From assembly GCA_038210495.1 (NCBI GenBank), contig JBBQWR010000019.1, positions 1-64,000 of the forward strand: DNA of 64,000 nt. Reading direction: 5' to 3'. Origin of the DNA: JBBQWR01 sp038210495 (GTDB lineage: Bacteria > Planctomycetota > Planctomycetia > Pirellulales > DATAWG01). The notes under the pieces are model-generated. The model was not told where the DNA came from, searched no databases, and was given only the letters and a program-made list of their open reading frames with translations. Shown here one piece after another: positions 8,415-16,237 of this stretch (positions within the stretch are counted from its first letter, which is position 1; each line of letters begins with the position of its first letter). Made by a program: the position numbers and the translations under genes.

Positions 8415-9365
8415 ATGGCGACTGCCACGGAGACTCAAATGGACATCGTGAATCGCCAGCGGGGCGCGCTGATCGGATTGGCGGTCGGCGATGCGCTCGG
8501 CGCCGCCGTCGAATTCATGTCTCCCGGCAGTTTTCCGCCCGTCACCGATTATCGGGACGGCGGGCCGCATGGACTGGCGCCGGGCGAGTGGACGGACGAC
8601 ACGAGCATGGCGCTCGCGTTGGCCGACAGCCTCGCCACGAAGGGCTGGGATCTTACAGACCAATTGAATCGGTATGTCGCGTGGTGGCGAGACGGAAAGT
8701 ATTCGGTGATCGGCGATTGTTTCGACATCGGCGGGACGACTCAACTGGCGCTAGCGACATTTCTTCGAGATCGCGATCCGCTGAATTGCGGCCTTTCGGG
8801 CGAGCGTTCCAGCGGCAACGGTTCGATCATGCGACTGGCGCCGGTGCCGATTTATTTCCACCACTTGTTCGACGCCGACCTTGCGGAGCTAAGTCGACTG
8901 GCCGACCAGTCGAGCATCACGACCCATGCCAGCCATCAAAGCCGCTCGGCCTGCCGATATTTGGCTGCCGTGCTCGCGGCCCTTGTTCGAGGCGCCCCCC
9001 GCGACTTGGTTTTCTCGGCGGACTGGGAAGTTCTTGAACGGCTGCGGTTGCAAGTCCCGCTTGACCCGGCCATCGACGCGGTGGCTCGGGGCAGCTTCAA
9101 ACATAAAAGCCCGCCGGAGATTCGAGGATCGGGCTGGGTCGTTCAGAGCCTCGAAGCGGCGCTCTGGGCCTTTCATTCATCCGACAGTTTCGCGGAAGCG
9201 GTTCTGAAGGCCGTGAACTTGGGCAACGACGCGGACACCACCGGCGCCGTCTGCGGCCAACTGGCCGGAGCGTATTGGGGCGAATCGGGGATCCCCGAGC
9301 GCTGGCGCAATGGATTGGCCCGCCGCGACCTCATTGAAACGGCGCTCGATGGTCTGCTGAATTGA
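8415..9365 (+). CDS. ADP-ribosylglycohydrolase (DraG/ARH family), intact active site
   Basis: The 316-residue protein has every expected di-magnesium motif: GDALG (26-30), WTDDTS (59-64) with both aspartates, DIGGTT (104-109), SGNGSIMRLAP, and the C-terminal LGNDADTTGAV with D272, D274 and T275. ARH enzymes remove ADP-ribose from modified proteins, or act on related ADP-ribose compounds, in the cytoplasm. Start: ATG 8415 is preferred because upstream ATGs at 8337 and earlier add non-conserved residues; ATG 8439 (MDIVNRQRG) is also possible. It has no neighbouring ADP-ribosyltransferase. It is the intact paralogue of the degenerate protein at 41737-42843, with which it shares GSFPP, LxPGEWT and GNGS segments. 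Confidence 0.9.
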   Translation: MATATETQMDIVNRQRGALIGLAVGDALGAAVEFMSPGSFPPVTDYRDGGPHGLAPGEWTDDTSMALALADSLATKGWDLTDQLNRYVAWWRDGKYSVIGDCFDIGGTTQLALATFLRDRDPLNCGLSGERSSGNGSIMRLAPVPIYFHHLFDADLAELSRLADQSSITTHASHQSRSACRYLAAVLAALVRGAPRDLVFSADWEVLERLRLQVPLDPAIDAVARGSFKHKSPPEIRGSGWVVQSLEAALWAFHSSDSFAEAVLKAVNLGNDADTTGAVCGQLAGAYWGESGIPERWRNGLARRDLIETALDGLLN

Positions 9366-9441
9366 AGGTGGTCTTGTAGCATTCCGGCGGCATCCACTGC
9401 GCCCCGTGAACCAGAGTGGCGGTTTTCGTCCGCCCCAATCA

Positions 9442-10791
9442 TTATCCTTTGGTGGCGGTCTTCTCCCGCTTTTTCGCCGCTTCGACGGCCATTCGTTCAA
9501 TCTCCAAGTAATGTAGGATGACGGGAATCCACATCGGCCCCTCGTCCTTCGGATCGACCGTGAGGCCACCGATGATAAGCCCGGACATTTCGTCGGTGCT
9601 GCCCTCACCCCACTTAATCAGCTTCGGCGGGCTGTTCGGGTTCCGGGGGTTATCGGCAGTGTTCTCCCACGACCACTCGGCCTTCACCACGGTCCCTTTC
9701 GGGAGGACGAACGGCTTCTTGTAGTGGTAAGTGTCCTGCCAGTTGAAATCCCAATCCGAGATCAGGAGCATGTCTTTCGTCTTGCCGTCCGGCATCTCGG
9801 CCCACACCTTTACCTCCCTGCCGATCATGTGCATGTGGCCCCAGATGTTCCCGACCTCGAAGTCCACCGGCAGCTTGAAAGAGTCGGTCCGCTTGTAGTC
9901 TTTTTCCCCGGCAGGGATGTACACGTCGTTGTTCGCCATCCCAATGATGTTGATGTTCCGTTCGGGCTTCTTGTCCGTGAAGTACAGTCCGATCTGCGGT
10001 TGGTCAGTGACCTCCTTGCCGATGGGGTGGTAGTGCATCTGTAACACGATGTCCAGCCCCTTCGCCAACGTGATGGACACTTTGTCCGACTCTTCAATCC
10101 GGGTCGTCTGGCCCGGAGCGTAACCGGGCAAGAACCCACGAGGGAGGAAGCCAGGACCGCCGAAGTTGGGGTAGTGGTCGCCGCCATGCTTCTGGGCGAG
10201 TTTGCGGGCCGACCCACTTCCGTCGAGGATAATAACGCCGTGGTGGGCCACCTGCCGGTTGCTCGGCAGGACTTGCACCGCCTTGACGTACTTGTCCTTG
10301 TCGAAATCGAGCGGCAGGACGAAATGGACGTAGATGTCCGGCCCCTCGGCGGGGACTGTGAACGGCTTCGCCACCTTTAGGATCATGTCCGGTTTGCCAG
10401 CGTGCCAGCCTTCAGGGAACTTCGGCTGAGGCGGGAGGTCTTTGGTCTCGCCCTCCGGTGAACCGGCCTCGGCCCACGCCTTGAAGACGGCGATCTCTTT
10501 GTCGGTCAGTGTCCGGGCGTTCTTGAACACGTCATGGCCTGCCACCGGCTTCCACGGCGGCATGATCTTCTTCTCGGTGATGCGGGCGATTTGCTTGGAC
10601 CGCTTCTTGGTATCGGCGTAGGTCAGGAGCGAGAACGGCCCGACTTCGTTGGGCCGGTGGCAGGTCGAGCAGTTCTTAAACAGGATCGCGGCCACGTCCT
10701 TGTTGAAGGTGGGATCGGCTTCGCCGCCGAGCGTTCGGCCGGCAAGAAACGGCACAAGGCCGACGATGAACAGGGAGCGAAACAGTCGCAT
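9442..10791 (-). CDS. Secreted c-type haem / type II copper monooxygenase-like protein
   Basis: The 449-residue product has a signal peptide (MRLFRSLFIVGLVPFLAG) and a c-type haem motif CSTCH (C41, C44, H45), then the segment MPPWKPVAG seen in planctomycete cytochromes. The rest resembles the copper type II ascorbate-dependent monooxygenase fold: QMHYH, GHMHMIG and TDEMSGL are in the right order to supply copper ligands. It would act outside the cytoplasm and might pass electrons from haem to copper; the substrate is unknown. It lies 49 bp after the redoxin lipoprotein gene on the same strand, suggesting one transcript. The start at 10791 is chosen because it begins the signal peptide; the frame extends to 10926 without plausible protein sequence. 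Confidence 0.8.
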   Translation of the reverse strand: MRLFRSLFIVGLVPFLAGRTLGGEADPTFNKDVAAILFKNCSTCHRPNEVGPFSLLTYADTKKRSKQIARITEKKIMPPWKPVAGHDVFKNARTLTDKEIAVFKAWAEAGSPEGETKDLPPQPKFPEGWHAGKPDMILKVAKPFTVPAEGPDIYVHFVLPLDFDKDKYVKAVQVLPSNRQVAHHGVIILDGSGSARKLAQKHGGDHYPNFGGPGFLPRGFLPGYAPGQTTRIEESDKVSITLAKGLDIVLQMHYHPIGKEVTDQPQIGLYFTDKKPERNINIIGMANNDVYIPAGEKDYKRTDSFKLPVDFEVGNIWGHMHMIGREVKVWAEMPDGKTKDMLLISDWDFNWQDTYHYKKPFVLPKGTVVKAEWSWENTADNPRNPNSPPKLIKWGEGSTDEMSGLIIGGLTVDPKDEGPMWIPVILHYLEIERMAVEAAKKREKTATKG

Positions 10792-10840
10792 TAGGGAGTT
10801 CCGAGTAAAGGGATACGGTAGGAAGTCGCCCGACCGTGAG

Positions 10841-11455
10841 TTACTTCTTCGTGTCGGGGAGGTCGACGTAGCATCCGATGGCCTTTGTGCGGGACACCGG
10901 GACCGGGTTTCCTGCGAGGACAGCATCGAGTGCGTTCTTCAGATCCCGACAAGTCGGCTCGGCCCGCTTCTTTCCGAAGTCGGCGTAGATGTCGTCAATC
11001 CGGCCCAAGTAGAGGAGTTCTCCTTTGGGAGAAAGGACGGCGGTTTCCGGCTTGATTGTCGCCCCCACCTTGAGCGCCAGCGTCATCCTCGGGTCAAGGA
11101 TGGCTGGGCAGCAATAGCCGTAGTCTTTGGCGTCCTTGCGGGCGTCGTCCTTGCTGATGTCGGCCTCGGCATAGACGATACAGAATGCCACCTTCTTCGG
11201 CATGTACTCCTTGCAGAGCCGCACGATCTCTTTCGAGTAGCCGTTGGAGATCGGGCAATCGTAACCAATGAACAGAAGAACGACAGCCTTGCAGTCGTCA
11301 GGATCAGGCAAGCGATATTTGTCACCAAGCACGTCCACGAATTCTTCCTTCGGCTGCTTGACGGCGCGCGGCGGGTCGGCCTGCGTTGAACGAATCCCGC
11401 AACCCAAAATCACGGCGGCCATCAGACAACAGGTAAGGACACGCACGAATATCAT
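10841..11455 (-). CDS. Redoxin/AhpC-TSA-like lipoprotein
   Basis: The 204-residue protein begins with a lipoprotein signal (hydrophobic stretch then VILGC, lipidated Cys at about residue 19). It continues with a thioredoxin-fold redoxin domain in which LLFIGYDCPISN carries a single peroxidatic or thiol-active cysteine in place of a CxxC pair. A later GYCCPAILDP and a C-terminal TKAIGCYV give extra cysteines that might resolve the disulfide. It is probably anchored to the outer face of a membrane and involved in thiol redox chemistry. It precedes the haem/copper protein by 49 bp, which suggests shared function, for example metal or haem-cysteine maturation. That link is inference. Confidence 0.78.
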   Translation of the reverse strand: MIFVRVLTCCLMAAVILGCGIRSTQADPPRAVKQPKEEFVDVLGDKYRLPDPDDCKAVVLLFIGYDCPISNGYSKEIVRLCKEYMPKKVAFCIVYAEADISKDDARKDAKDYGYCCPAILDPRMTLALKVGATIKPETAVLSPKGELLYLGRIDDIYADFGKKRAEPTCRDLKNALDAVLAGNPVPVSRTKAIGCYVDLPDTKK

Positions 11456-11732
11456 TTAACCGCCCTCTTCAAATGGTTGTTCAGAAGGAATACCCGGACG
11501 ACCCGCCCGGAGTTTCAACGACTGCCAAATAGGATCACTCGCTTTCGAGTTGAGCCACCGAGGGTTTTTGAACAGCGCCACCCTATTGACCCCTTAAAAT
11601 CACGGGTAGTACTGCTGGCGGTCAGGCGCAGCGACTGATTTCGGGGCGGACTCTCGGGAGACGCCAGAAACGAACATGTGGCCGCCCCGCCGTTCTTACG
11701 CCTTGATATCCACCCTTAACCGCTGCAAGGGC
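11456..11732. other. Intergenic stretch without a recognisable gene
   Basis: About 280 bp between the redoxin lipoprotein start and the end of the rhodanese gene. I see no supported ORF, RNA gene or strong hairpin. It probably holds the promoter of the redoxin/haem-copper pair. Confidence 0.5.
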
Positions 11733-12068
11733 TCAATACCGCGGCACGCTGGGGTCGATCTCTTGCGACCATTGGTCGATTCCGCCGACCATGCTTTGGG
11801 CGCTAGCGAAACCTTGGCCGCGAAGCCAGTTGGCGACTCGCAGGCTGCGGCCGCCGTGGTGGCAGTGCAATACGATGCGGCGATATGGGTCGGCGCCGAG
11901 CTCGGCGACTCGGGCGACGATCTCGCTCATCGGCAGCAGCGTCGCGGCCGCGATGTGGGTGGTGGCGTGCTCGTCCGGCTCGCGGCAATCGACGAATAAA
12001 AAATCTTCGCCGGCGGTCAGGGCGGACTTCACACTGCGGCAATCGACTTCAATCGGCAATTCGGGCAT
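11733..12068 (-). CDS. Single-domain rhodanese (sulfurtransferase)
   Basis: The 111-residue product is a stand-alone rhodanese domain. Visible signatures are FLFVDCREPDEH near the N-terminus, the active-site loop LHCHHGGRS with catalytic Cys69, and the closing GGIDQW motif. Such proteins move sulfane sulfur (thiosulfate or persulfide) in the cytoplasm. The length fits the GlpE/PspE class without a second domain. The gene stands alone, about 140 bp downstream of the UDP-glucuronate decarboxylase gene on the same strand. The in vivo donor and acceptor cannot be judged from the sequence. Confidence 0.88.
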   Translation of the reverse strand: MPELPIEVDCRSVKSALTAGEDFLFVDCREPDEHATTHIAAATLLPMSEIVARVAELGADPYRRIVLHCHHGGRSLRVANWLRGQGFASAQSMVGGIDQWSQEIDPSVPRY

Positions 12069-12207
12069 GGAGAGTCAAGTTCGATTTCAAAAGAATTAAT
12101 AGGTTGCGGATTGGCGATCGTGAAGCGCAGTCGCAGAGTCTTTGAGGAGGCGTCGACGAATCACTTGTGACGTTGGGGAAAGGGGGCTTATGCCCGCCGC
12201 TCGCCTT

Positions 12208-13173
12208 TCAGTAATTCGGCGTCGGGGCGCGATACTGGCTCAGGTCGATATTCCGAAACCAATCGATCGTCTTGACCAGACCATCGCGCAGTTTGATCGT
12301 CGGCTGCCAATCTAACTTTTGTTTGGCCAGCTTGATATCCGGCCGCCGCTTGGTGGGATCGTCCGCCGGAATCGGTCGCTGTACGAGCTTGGCGTTCGAG
12401 CCGGTCATCTTCAGAACCAGTTCGGCAAGTTCTTCGATCGTAAACTCGTCCGGATTTCCCAAGTTGATCGGACCAATGACGTCGTCGGGCGCATTCATGA
12501 GCCGAATCAAGCCTTCGACGAGATCGTCGCGATAGCAAAACGACCGCGTTTGCGATCCATCGCCGAAGATCGTCAACTCCTTGCCTTCCAGCGCCTGACG
12601 AATGAAGTTCGAGACCACGCGGCCGTCGTACGGATGCATCCTCGGACCGTAGGTGTTGAAGATTCGGGCAATTCGAATATTAACCCGGTTCATGCGATGG
12701 TAGTCCATGAACAGCGCCTCGGCCGCCCGCTTGCCCTCGTCGTAGCAAGCCCTAGGCCCGATGGGGTTTACGGCGCCCCGATACGATTCGGGCTGCGGAT
12801 GAACCTCGGGATCGCCGTAGACTTCGCTCGTCGAGGCCTGCAGCACCTTGGCCCGGCAACGCTTGGCCATCCCGAGCACATTGATCGCCCCGACCACCGA
12901 GGTCTTAAGCGTTTTGATGGGATTGAATTGATAGTGGCCGGGAGCGGCGGGGCAGGCGAGGTTGTAGATCTCGTCGACCTCGAGAAAGATCGGATGCACG
13001 ATGTCGTGCCGCACGAGATCGAAATTCGCCCGGCCGAGCAGATGGACAACGTTGGTCTTTTGGCTGGTGAAGAAATTGTCCAAGCAAATCACGTCGTGCC
13101 CTTGCTCGACGAGCCGTTCGCACAAGTGCGAACCGAGAAAACCCGCGCCGCCCGTGACCAAGATTCGTTTCAA
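12208..13173 (-). CDS. uxs: UDP-glucuronate decarboxylase (UDP-xylose synthase), SDR family
   Basis: A 321-residue extended short-chain dehydrogenase/reductase. The NAD-binding motif TGGAGFLGSHL is at 7-17, the catalytic pair YDEGK gives Y144 and K148, and STSEVYGDP and RIFNTYGPRMHPYDGRVVSNF are typical of UXS enzymes. It converts UDP-glucuronate to UDP-xylose (via the 4-keto intermediate) for surface polysaccharide or glycoprotein glycans. The length matches bacterial UXS. No glycan cluster surrounds it. The alternative would be another NAD-dependent sugar epimerase/dehydratase, but the RMHPYDGRVVSNF block argues for the decarboxylase. Confidence 0.88.
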   Translation of the reverse strand: MKRILVTGGAGFLGSHLCERLVEQGHDVICLDNFFTSQKTNVVHLLGRANFDLVRHDIVHPIFLEVDEIYNLACPAAPGHYQFNPIKTLKTSVVGAINVLGMAKRCRAKVLQASTSEVYGDPEVHPQPESYRGAVNPIGPRACYDEGKRAAEALFMDYHRMNRVNIRIARIFNTYGPRMHPYDGRVVSNFIRQALEGKELTIFGDGSQTRSFCYRDDLVEGLIRLMNAPDDVIGPINLGNPDEFTIEELAELVLKMTGSNAKLVQRPIPADDPTKRRPDIKLAKQKLDWQPTIKLRDGLVKTIDWFRNIDLSQYRAPTPNY

Positions 13174-13450
13174 GAATGATCCTTCGATGAGTTGTGATGA
13201 TGCAGCGACACGCGACGCCGCTCGACGAAACCGACACTCGCGGCTTCCGCCAACACCGACTGCGCCGACAAAGATGGGCGAGTTTTACCGATACCACCCC
13301 ATTTCACTAGAATTGCGTGCGATGGTCTAAGCGGCTCGTTACATTTTGCCGATAGCATACTTTGTCGTCAGTCACCCTATCTTCTCTGGCCCGCACGGAC
13401 GCTTATATTCTGCCTGACTTCCGTGCCTAGCCGCGGAGCCTCGATTCGCA

Positions 13451-13786
13451 ATGTCGGCGCAAGCCCCAGATATAACGAATTTGGAAAACTTAAGAGAATT
13501 TGTAAATAGGACCCTCTGCCATAAGAACCAATTACTGATCGGCGCCTTCCCCGTCACTGAACACAAGCTGCTTCGAGGAGACAAGCCGTGCGGCATTTTC
13601 TTTTGCCTTCATGGACCTCGGGCGGTCAAGTTCACGGCCGTTTGGGAATCCGAACGCAACACCTTGTTGTTTTACGGTTCGACCGGCGAGAGATTTCAGC
13701 GAACGCAACTACCTAAAACGGTCAAAATCGCATTTTGCGACGAAGGCGGAGAGATCAACAAAGCGGCTATCGAGCGAACGTTCTAA
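13451..13786 (+). CDS. Hypothetical protein upstream of csrA
   Basis: The 111-residue product has no family I recognise. It contains CGIFFCLHGPRAVKFTAVWE in the middle and ends KAAIERTF, with a predicted mixed alpha/beta character and no signal peptide or membrane segment. It starts at an ATG that keeps the frame fully open from MSAQAPD. It ends 78 bp before csrA on the same strand, so cotranscription is possible. Evidence that it is a real gene is its clean frame, plausible amino acid composition and position; no motif confirms it. Confidence 0.6.
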   Translation: MSAQAPDITNLENLREFVNRTLCHKNQLLIGAFPVTEHKLLRGDKPCGIFFCLHGPRAVKFTAVWESERNTLLFYGSTGERFQRTQLPKTVKIAFCDEGGEINKAAIERTF

Positions 13787-13854
13787 TCCCGTCAAAACGG
13801 ACTTGACAGGCGTTCACTTGAAATATACAACCATACACTACCTCAAACGCATAC

Positions 13855-13858
13855 GGAG
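13855..13858 (+). promoter_or_regulatory. Shine-Dalgarno GGAG selecting the csrA start
   Basis: GGAG at 13855-13858 abuts the first ATG (13859) but lies 6 nt before the second ATG (13865), so translation should begin at 13865 with MLVLSRK. Because CsrA binds ANGGA-type sites, this CGGAG next to the start could also serve autoregulation; that is inference. Confidence 0.55.
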
Positions 13859-13864
13859 ATGCAT

Positions 13865-14062
13865 ATGCTCGTACTGTCTCGCAAGGAAAGTGAACGGATA
13901 AAGCTGGGCGACTCGATCGTCGTCACAGTCGTACGGGTCGCCGGCGACAAAGTGCGGCTCGGAATCGAAGCGCCCGCCGACATGCTGGTATTGCGGGAGG
14001 AGCTAGAAACTCGGCCCTCAGCGCAGCGACCGGCGGTGAACCGAGGCGAGCGGGGAGCGTAA
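13865..14062 (+). CDS. csrA: Carbon storage regulator CsrA (RNA-binding translational regulator)
   Basis: The 65-residue protein has the full CsrA core: MLVLSRKESERIKLGD, then IVVTVVRVAGDKVRLGIEAP and the conserved arginine segment VLREEL. CsrA homodimers bind GGA motifs in 5' leaders and alter translation or mRNA stability; in several bacteria they control flagellin synthesis and carbon flux. Start chosen at the second of two in-frame ATGs because the GGAG ribosome binding site is correctly spaced only for it. The C-terminal roughly 15 residues (after ELETRPS) are not conserved. A FliL-like protein is encoded 6 kb away, but no flagellar cluster is present here. Confidence 0.95.
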   Translation: MLVLSRKESERIKLGDSIVVTVVRVAGDKVRLGIEAPADMLVLREELETRPSAQRPAVNRGERGA

Positions 14063-14120
14063 GCTCCCTGCCCGATTGGGGTCAGGCCGAACGCGGAGGG
14101 CACACACTCGGGCCCTGCGT

Positions 14121-14990
14121 CTAGCCTTCCTCGTCCTCGCTCTTCACCTTGGCAATCATCGTTAAAAACTGTTCACACGTTTGCGGCCGGTTGGCGGGGT
14201 CGGGCGCCAAGCACTTGGTGATCGCGTCCGCCAGCCGGCGATTGATCTTGGGCCGCGCCGCGACCAGGTCGATCGGCCGATCGTGGGCTAGGGCAGCCTG
14301 ACCCGTGCCGCGCGCCCAAGGCAGTTCCCAGGTGCAAAGCTCATAAGCGGTGGCGCCGAGCGCGAAGATGTCCAGCCGATGGTCCTTGTTGCGGCGGCGC
14401 ACGACTTCGGGCGCCATGTAGTTGGCCGTGCCCGAGCGATTTCCTCCTTGCAAGAACTCGGCTTTCGCCGGGATACTCAGCCCGAAATCGATAAGCTTGA
14501 GCGAGTCCAGATTCGGGGCGCAAACGAAATTTCTCGGGCAGACGTCGTGGTGGATGTAACCGGCTTGATGCACGGCCCCCAGGGCTTCGGCGGCATGTCG
14601 CAGTAGCGGGACGAGCCGGCCCCGCAGCTTGGCGCTCTTGGCGACGATCACTGAATTCAGCCCGGGCCCTTCCAAATACTCGAGCACGATATATTGCAAG
14701 TTGTCGGTCGTAACCCCGTATTCGAGCGTGCGGTTCACGCGGGGATGTCCGATCGCTTTGCCAATTTCCCCTTCGCTGGGCTTGTTGAGCCCCTTGAAGC
14801 GGTTCTCAAACGCGGCCAGCTTTTCGGCGTCGAGCAGCTTGAGCCCGACGATCTGCCCCGACTGCTTGTCTCGGGCCATGTAAAACGTGGACATCGTGCC
14901 GGAGATGGCTTCGCGCAACAACTCGAAGCGCGTGGAGATATTGACTCTCGACGCGAAGAGAGACTTAAGGTTGCCGATGAGGCCCATCAA
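14121..14990 (-). CDS. Serine/threonine protein kinase with atypical catalytic loop
   Basis: The 289-residue cytoplasmic protein is a single kinase domain without a transmembrane or sensor part. The ATP-anchoring Lys is K51 in IVGLKLL, the hinge region is IVLEYLEG, the catalytic loop reads HHDVCPRN (147-154), and DFG is at 168-170, followed by SGTANYMAPE and a C-lobe arginine in PANRPQTC. D149 and N154 are present, but the usual catalytic-loop lysine (HRDLKPxN) is a cysteine, C151, and the glycine-rich loop is degenerate (AISGTMSTFYMA). Activity is therefore plausible but not certain. It stands alone downstream of csrA in convergent orientation. The substrate is unknown. Confidence 0.85.
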   Translation of the reverse strand: MMGLIGNLKSLFASRVNISTRFELLREAISGTMSTFYMARDKQSGQIVGLKLLDAEKLAAFENRFKGLNKPSEGEIGKAIGHPRVNRTLEYGVTTDNLQYIVLEYLEGPGLNSVIVAKSAKLRGRLVPLLRHAAEALGAVHQAGYIHHDVCPRNFVCAPNLDSLKLIDFGLSIPAKAEFLQGGNRSGTANYMAPEVVRRRNKDHRLDIFALGATAYELCTWELPWARGTGQAALAHDRPIDLVAARPKINRRLADAITKCLAPDPANRPQTCEQFLTMIAKVKSEDEEG

Positions 14991-15159
14991 ACGGTGATCC
15001 CAAGGCGAGGCGCGATCTAGATATAAGGTCTTTGCTCTACTTTAAGAGCGCAGGCGCGGCGGTTCAAGCGGATCGGGGGAAAGTCGGGAGTCGGGAAGAC
15101 GGGAGTGAAGCTCGCCAAAACCGTCTCGACGGTCGACCGACGGAAGCGCAGTTAAGCAC

Positions 15160-15292
15160 CGCTAACAATATGCCGGATGGCCGGGGCTGGACCAAAGGGA
15201 AGCCCCGGTGGCCTGCCCTCGAAGTCAAATCCACTCTCCGGGGCTTCGGCGAGGACGCCTCTAGCCCCCTGCCACCCGGCGTATTGTTAGCG
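15160..15292. repeat. Imperfect inverted repeat in the 14991-15309 intergenic stretch
   Basis: CGCTAACAATATGCCGG at 15160-15176 is complementary to CCGGCGTATTGTTAGCG at 15276-15292 with one mismatch. Between them lie further GC-rich partly palindromic blocks (for example GGGGCTGGACC and GAAGCCCCGG). The element begins about 170 bp upstream of the kinase start and abuts the broken 5-oxoprolinase gene, so it may mark the deletion that broke that gene. The rest of the stretch holds no gene I can support. Confidence 0.6.
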
Positions 15293-15309
15293 GCTTTAAA
15301 CTCGGCGGC

Positions 15310-16106
15310 GTGCCCCAGCCACCACCACCCGGCGTTTAGATGACGAGCACATCGCCGGGGCAAACGGTCATTTGGGCTTTAGCCGGCAATATTGTCTTTC
15401 GCATCGACGACGGTCATCGATCCGGCCTGGCAAGCAATCGTACTCGGCGAAGGCGAGATCTTGGTCACCGACAGGCAGCCGAAGCCGTCCGCGCTCATTC
15501 GCTCGTCGACTTCGACCACGGCCGCAAACAGCGGCTGCGGCTTGCGGATATTCAAATCGAACAGCCGCGACCGGTTTTGATAACCGATCCGCAAAATATC
15601 GCCGAAGCCGCGCGTGGTGATAAACGCGGCTTTCGCGCCAGTCCGAGTGAGCAGCGCGTTCGTGCCGCGTGTCGTTCCCAGTCGGACATTCACGGGTGGA
15701 ATCGCAGCGCCTGCCGGGAGACCCAACGATTGTCTGATTGCGAACACTGGCGATGGCTCGGGCGAAACTAGCTCATATGCGGCGCCAGCGACCGGTCCTA
15801 CGGTGAGCGGTTTTCCCAGTCGAAGGGATTCGCGCTCGACGTCGAATTCGACGACGATGGATTCAGCAGCCGTCTGACCATTCAAATCGAGCAATCGAAA
15901 AAGATCGCCAGCCCAGAACCCTCTGGGCGCAGTCGCTCGACTCGGATCGATGATTTCGTCCGCGGTCGAACCCCGTCCGACAATTCCCTTGGTCGCGTCG
16001 GACTTAGCAACTTGTGCCGCAGCAGTTGTCCGTCCGGCCGGAGGGCGACACAGTCTGTAAACGTGCCGCCGACGTCGATCCAGAATTCCCAGAGACGCTC
16101 ATCCAT
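15310..16106 (-). pseudogene. 5-oxoprolinase / hydantoinase A-B fusion, internally deleted and frameshifted
   Basis: The N-terminus reads MDERLWEFWIDVGGTFTDC from 16106, a hydantoinase A/oxoprolinase ATP-binding start. Near 16006 the frame shifts, explained by loss of one base (AAGT-CC where AAGTTCC would restore LLSSDATKGIVGRG). It then runs on through LDLNGQTAAES, RLGTTRGTNALLTRTGAKAA and RSRLFDLNIRKPQPLFAAV to about MSADG. Immediately after come fragments of the opposite end of the protein: LPAKAQMTVCPGDVLVI, a stop (TAA where GAA would be expected), then TPGGGGWG, the typical hydantoinase B terminus. So the middle (roughly a thousand residues in intact fused homologues) is missing. The enzyme would have hydrolysed 5-oxoproline with ATP. 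Confidence 0.8.
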
Positions 16107-16141
16107 GCGCGTTCTACTCTGGAGGCTTCCGTAAGAGCTTT

Positions 16142-16228
16142 CTCCCTTTGGGAGAGGGCAGGGTGAGGGGCGTGAATCGCGGGTAACGGACTGCCCTCAC
16201 CCCAACCCTCTCCCAAAGGGATAGGGAG
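16142..16228. repeat. REP-like hairpin with CTCCCTTTGGGAGAGGG arms
   Basis: CTCCCTTTGGGAGAGGGCAG at 16142-16161 followed by GGTGAGGGG faces CCCTCACCCCAACCCTCTCCC at 16194-16214 followed by AAAGGGATAGGGAG. The arms are largely complementary around a 23-nt centre. It sits between the pseudogene and the PQQ-propeller gene. It resembles the short CCCTCACCCC-type dispersed palindromes of many GC-rich genomes and could form a transcription-attenuating hairpin. Confidence 0.7.
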
Positions 16229-16237
16229 GACGCCGGC

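Noticed and set aside
8415..9365. Intact ARH as part of a second ADP-ribosylation toxin pair
   Set aside because: Neighbouring genes are an SNF2 ATPase and a haem-copper protein; no transferase is nearby.
13451..14062. Small gene plus csrA as a toxin-antitoxin pair
   Set aside because: CsrA is a well-defined RNA-binding regulator and the small protein shows no toxin motif; the spacing of 78 bp also gives no coupling.
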